Assembly (NCBI GenBank): GCA_023430565.1
Contig: JAEZAD010000077.1
Location: 1 to 15,489 of the forward strand
From: Verrucomicrobiota bacterium
Lineage (GTDB): Bacteria; Verrucomicrobiota; Verrucomicrobiia; Opitutales; Opitutaceae
DNA: 15,489 bases
Direction: 5' to 3'
In this document: piece by piece, positions 12,901 to 15,489 of the stretch
Layout of the letters: the number at the start of each line of letters is the position of its first letter
Numbering within the stretch: position 1 is the first letter of the stretch
Program-made: the position numbers and the translations under genes
The notes under the pieces: model-generated
What the model saw: the letters and a program-made list of their open reading frames with translations, nothing else
Told to the model about the DNA's origin: nothing
Database searches by the model: none

Positions 12901-13312
12901 TCTCCCGCTGCGGATCCCACACCGCTTCCGGCGCCCACGCATTTCGCACCGCCGGCTCATGCGCCATCACCGGAATCGCCTTCTGTTCCGACCAGGTGAG
13001 AAAATCCTTCGTCGACGCATACCCGATGTGGTTGTCCCACCACCCGCTCGTCCACACGAGGTGATACGTCCCGTCCGGCCCGCGCACCGCATGCGGATCG
13101 CGCATCAACTTATCCTTCCCCACCTCCGGTCGCAGAAAACTCGCCCCGCCATCCAGCGCCTCCCACCGATACCCATCCTCGCTCCACGCCAGATGCAGCC
13201 CGTCCTCCCCATTCCCCGTGAAATACGTGAACAAATAAACCGTCGCCTCGTCCCGCCCCGCAGCACTCAACGCACACAGCACGGCGAGTCCGACCATCCA
13301 AACGCGCTTCAT
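9986..13312 (-). CDS. Two-domain glycoside hydrolase: GH43 propeller fused to GH95 (alpha-L-fucosidase type)
   Basis: A 1108-residue exported enzyme. Residues 1-18 are a short signal peptide. About 25-305 is a GH43-like five-bladed propeller with all three acids: Asp72 (MRDPHAV), Asp192 (SVIDATM) and Glu244 (VEGPTVV), plus NAWAPEAVWDP at 124-134. After a short linker, about 325-1108 is a full GH95 enzyme. Its N-terminal beta domain opens with QSLPLGNGRMGAMVFGG; the (alpha/alpha)6 barrel carries WHLNINVQMNFWPAE (685-699), ANSPENAF with Glu817 as likely acid, and FQIDGNFGG with Asp994. Asn688 and Asn690 match the base pair described for Bifidobacterium AfcA. It probably removes terminal alpha-L-fucose (or L-galactose) and a furanosyl residue from the same glycan. 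The start is ATG 13312; an in-frame ATG at 13327 lies within a repeat. It follows the SSS gene by 74 bases and is likely cotranscribed. Confidence 0.9.
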   Translation of the reverse strand: MKRVWMVGLAVLCALSAAGRDEATVYLFTYFTGNGEDGLHLAWSEDGYRWEALDGGASFLRPEVGKDKLMRDPHAVRGPDGTYHLVWTSGWWDNHIGYASTKDFLTWSEQKAIPVMAHEPAVRNAWAPEAVWDPQRERFLIFWASTVRGKFPETAGASEDELNHRIYATTTKDWEAFEPTRVFVEPGFSVIDATMRPMEDGGWRMIVKDETRTPPKKHLRIGTAEDAEGPWKEFAAPFTRDWVEGPTVVKGAGEEGETLVYFDVYREKHFGALRSREGDGEAWEDVTNEISLPRGARHGTMIEVPRALVEKLRAVRPGPERVVRLGGPAEHFTQSLPLGNGRMGAMVFGGVEEERIVLNEAGMWSGSPQDADRPEAAKALPEIRRLLLEGKNAEAEKLVAEHFTCAGAGSGFGNGADVPYGTYQVLGDVKLRFEGSGETSGYRRELDIGEAVARVAFERGGVKFEREAWVSAPDEVAVMRLTAGEAGRISFEARMTRPERATTEAWGRDGLVMSGRLKDGKGGENVGFAAAFRVVNRGGSVEVVDGNALRVSGADEVMLVVGSATDIESFAGRKVEDAVATAKQDVERAAGKTFRALRAAHVAHHRAWFDRVSLRLEGTPPEAREATAVERMEALASGSGDPGLVQLYFDFGRYLLISSTRPEGFPPNLQGIWADGVTTPWNGDWHLNINVQMNFWPAEVANLSELHASLFSLIESLQEPGARTAKTYYDARGWVAHVLANPWGFTSPGEGANWGATTTGSAWLCWHLWEHFLFTGDRAFLERAYPMMKGSALFYLDLLIEEPANGWLVTAPANSPENAFMLPDGTKAHVCLGPTFDNQILRALFEATRTAAEVLGVDEALRAELAEKGARLPPTRIGKDGRVMEWLQEYAEADPRHRHVSHLWGLYPGAEIDVERAPKLGEAAKKTLEERGDGGTGWALAHKAALWARLKDGDRALELLRGLLSPASETDRIEAVGGGAYPNLFDAHPPFQIDGNFGGAAAVAEMLVQSRVAWGESAGADAGGGGEKAEIELLPALPEAWRDGEVRGLRARGGFEVDVRWREYVPEWVRVRSLRGVPVTVRVGDRSVELKELKKGEVVEMDGELRRR

Positions 13313-13322
13313 TCCTATGTTT

Positions 13323-13347
13323 GTCATTCTGAGCGAAGCGAAGAATC
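13323..13347. repeat. Dispersed repeat giving the HSERSEES peptide
   Basis: The 25-base segment begins GTCATTCTGAGCG and ends GCGAAGAATC. Its + strand translation contains CHSERSEES, a spurious peptide seen very widely in bacterial annotations. ATTCT (13326-13330) and AGAAT (13342-13346) can pair to form a hairpin. It lies between the SSS and GH43-GH95 genes and ends ten bases before the GH43-GH95 start codon. Confidence 0.7.
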
Positions 13348-13386
13348 CACGGCCACAATCGCAAGCCACCTCACCATCGTTGCCCC

Positions 13387-15435
13387 TCACCCCGCCGCCA
13401 TCCGCAACACCGCCCAAAACCCCGTCAAAATCGCCCCCGACACCCCCAGGCACGCCACAAACCCCACCGTATCCACCTTGTCCCACTTCGTGAACTCCCA
13501 GTTCGAGCCCGCTCCCAACAATTTCGTCTCGTCAAACCGCCGCGGATTCCGCCGCGTCTCCGCCATCGCCGCCTCCTCCGCTTCCGGCGTCGCGCCGACC
13601 GGCGTTTTCATTTTTCCAAAAAACACATCCGTCCGTTCCCGCTCCGGCGGCCGCGTCACCAGGCTCACCAGCACCAGCACGAAAAACGGAAACAGCCCGT
13701 CATAGATAAACCGCGCCGCATTCCGCCCGCTCGGACTGAAGCTCGCCACCGGCACGCCCATTTTGTCGAGCACCCACAACTCCACGTGAAACCGCCCCAC
13801 GCCGATCCGCGCGCTCGCCGGATCGCGCGGCTCCTCGCGAATCACACTCTGGAAAAACACCGCCTCGCCGCGCCCGCTCCACTCCACCGTCTGCGTCAGC
13901 GCCGGACTCCGCGCGATCGCCTCCACCCGCGGCGCAATCATCGACGGCACGATGATGTTCGCCACCGCCGACACCACCACCGCCGACCACACCGCCGCCG
14001 CCGTCAGCTTCCGCCAGAAATAAATCAGCATCACCGCCGCGCCGAACGGCACATTCACCGTCAGCAACAACTGCACGACTTCGTAAACATCGTCCATGTT
14101 CGCCGCCGCATACACGCCCACCGCGAGGATCCCCACGATCGCCCACCGCCCCGCCAGCACCGTCCCGCGCTCCGTCGTCCGCGGTATCAGATAATTGTAG
14201 ACATTGCGCACAAACAGCGCCGACACCGCCATCGTCTGCGCCGCCACCGTCGACATGTTCGCCGCCAGCAACCCCGCCATCATCAGCCCGAGAAACCCCG
14301 GCTGCAGCAGCGTCAACGCCATCGTCCCCCACGCCGAATCCGGATCCGACAACGCCTCGCCGCCCTGATACAGCGCCGCCGCTATCAGCCCGCAAAACGC
14401 CCACAGGATGATCATCACCCGCTTCGCATACGTCCCCGACACCGCGCCAAACCGCGCCGCAAACTCGTTCCGCGCCGATCCCGCCACCGCCATGTTTCCG
14501 ATGATCCCATGGATCTGCACGATCGAGATCAGGAATATCCCCGCCAGCTCCCACGCGCCAATCCCGCTCCCGCCATCGCCCAGCAGTTGAAACATGTCCG
14601 ACGGCACGCGCTCGCTCAACTGATCCCACCCGCCGATCGCCGATAACCCGAACGGAATCAGGATAAACGAAAACACCACGATCAGCACGCCCTGCAGCGC
14701 CTCGTTCACCGCCGCCGCCGCCAGCCCGCCCATCACGATGTAGCCGCCCACGATCACCGAATAGACGAGGTAATAAGTCCACTTCCCCGTCGTCCCGTGA
14801 ATCCACGACACATAACTCCGCAACTCCCCGCGCTTGTCCGCCTCGCGCAACACCACCAGCCGCAACTCATCCTCCGCCCCGAGCGCCCCATTTCGCTGCG
14901 CCCCCTCGAGCCGTTTCAATTCCTGATACTGCTCGACCGACGCCCGCTCCGCCGACGTCCACTGCGCCTCCGGCTTCACCAGCAGCGACGCCGTCACCTT
15001 GTAGCCCACGAGATTTCCAAACCCGATGATCACCACCACCGTCGCCACGATCTGAAACACCGCATAAAACCGCGCCAGCGCCCGGCTCCCAAACCGGTCC
15101 TCGAACAAATCCGCCACCGTCACCAGCCGCACGCGCCGAAACCACGCGTTCATGAACCAATAATAGGGATTCATGAACAGCGTCTGCAGCGACAGCCACA
15201 CGCCCGACACGCCTTTCTGATAAACCAGACTCGACGTGCTCACCGCCCCGTTCGCATCCGTCGCATTCCCGAAATTCAGGAAAAACTGATACAACTTCCC
15301 GAGCTTTCTCCCCGCGAGAAAGAACCCCTCCTCGCTCGCCGCCGCCGCACTCGCGCGCCGGCCGATGTAAATCACCACCGCGAGGTAGGCGAGAATGATG
15401 GCCAGATCGAGAACGTGCAGGCTGCCGAAACGCAT
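13387..15435 (-). CDS. Sodium:solute symporter (SSS family)
   Basis: A 682-residue inner-membrane transporter with about 13-14 hydrophobic segments. The first is DLAIILAYLAVVIYIG (10-25), with the GFFLAGRKLG loop that marks the SSS family. GNATDANGAVSTSS follows at 56-69. The conserved helix AGLLAANMSTVAAQTMAVSA (387-406) corresponds to the one that helps form the sodium site. Two hydrophilic inserts stand out: about 152-210, between the fourth and fifth helices, and about 500-575 before a late helix. A charged tail of about 595-655 precedes the last helix. Substrate cannot be read from sequence; uptake of a sugar or oligosaccharide released by the GH43-GH95 enzyme encoded next is the natural guess. 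ATG 15435 is used instead of a GTG at 15483, because family sequence starts there. It has no Shine-Dalgarno sequence. Confidence 0.9.
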   Translation of the reverse strand: MRFGSLHVLDLAIILAYLAVVIYIGRRASAAAASEEGFFLAGRKLGKLYQFFLNFGNATDANGAVSTSSLVYQKGVSGVWLSLQTLFMNPYYWFMNAWFRRVRLVTVADLFEDRFGSRALARFYAVFQIVATVVVIIGFGNLVGYKVTASLLVKPEAQWTSAERASVEQYQELKRLEGAQRNGALGAEDELRLVVLREADKRGELRSYVSWIHGTTGKWTYYLVYSVIVGGYIVMGGLAAAAVNEALQGVLIVVFSFILIPFGLSAIGGWDQLSERVPSDMFQLLGDGGSGIGAWELAGIFLISIVQIHGIIGNMAVAGSARNEFAARFGAVSGTYAKRVMIILWAFCGLIAAALYQGGEALSDPDSAWGTMALTLLQPGFLGLMMAGLLAANMSTVAAQTMAVSALFVRNVYNYLIPRTTERGTVLAGRWAIVGILAVGVYAAANMDDVYEVVQLLLTVNVPFGAAVMLIYFWRKLTAAAVWSAVVVSAVANIIVPSMIAPRVEAIARSPALTQTVEWSGRGEAVFFQSVIREEPRDPASARIGVGRFHVELWVLDKMGVPVASFSPSGRNAARFIYDGLFPFFVLVLVSLVTRPPERERTDVFFGKMKTPVGATPEAEEAAMAETRRNPRRFDETKLLGAGSNWEFTKWDKVDTVGFVACLGVSGAILTGFWAVLRMAAG

Positions 15436-15436
15436 C

Positions 15437-15450
15437 GAGGGGGAAAGGGG
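15437..15450 (-). promoter_or_regulatory. Pyrimidine tract at the SSS gene start
   Basis: CCCCTTTCCCCCTC lies one base before the ATG on the coding strand, with no Shine-Dalgarno sequence. The TTTCCCCCT core resembles those before rhaM and the lyase gene. The remaining bases to the window edge show no gene. Confidence 0.35.
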
Positions 15451-15489
15451 TAAACCGAAAAGCCGCGCCACTCCGCGCGACACGCCCCC

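Noticed and set aside
12107..13705. Plus-strand reading frame of 532 codons across the GH43-GH95 and SSS genes
   Set aside because: It is Arg/His/Pro-rich, crosses a dispersed repeat, and lies opposite clear GH43 and SSS motifs; a product of strand skew.

Overview
The window is GC-rich and gene-dense. It looks like chromosome of a polysaccharide-degrading Verrucomicrobiota member, most likely Opitutaceae/Opitutales. This rests on a PEP-CTERM sorting tag, a Tat-exported PL26-type lyase, GH43 and GH95 enzymes, an SSS transporter in place of SusC/SusD, an atypical LacI regulator, and familiar dispersed intergenic repeats. No database search was possible, so the taxonomy is inference.

Layout. 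At the left are the 3' end of a DUF488 gene and a small secreted protein of unknown function (+). They converge on a YiaK/DlgD-type 2,3-diketo-L-gulonate reductase (-). Next on the + strand come a membrane-anchored endonuclease/exonuclease/phosphatase (EEP) protein, a PEP-CTERM protein and an exported GH43 arabinofuranosidase. The right two thirds holds two minus-strand pairs around a plus-strand LacI regulator: rhaM (L-rhamnose mutarotase) followed by a Tat-exported PL26-like exo-rhamnogalacturonan lyase, and an SSS symporter followed by a large enzyme that fuses a GH43 propeller to a complete GH95 alpha-L-fucosidase-type domain. The SSS gene starts near the right edge, 54 bases from the window end.

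How the genes may work together. The lyase would cut the rhamnogalacturonan backbone. GH43 and GH43-GH95 would remove arabinofuranosyl and L-fucosyl or L-galactosyl decorations. The symporter may import products, and RhaM would feed the rhamnose isomerase route. The YiaK-type enzyme may handle an acidic sugar. The LacI protein is the obvious candidate regulator. No rhamnosidase, unsaturated-uronyl hydrolase or rhaA/rhaB/rhaD lies in the window, so the locus is incomplete here.

Non-coding structure. The + strand is C-rich over G in genes of both orientations. Most starts lack a Shine-Dalgarno sequence, and three minus-strand starts are preceded by pyrimidine tracts that run against the strand bias. 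The gaps around lacI and between the SSS and GH43-GH95 genes are filled with repeat-like DNA. Several hairpins lie after or between genes. No tRNA, rRNA, CRISPR array, insertion sequence or prophage gene was seen.
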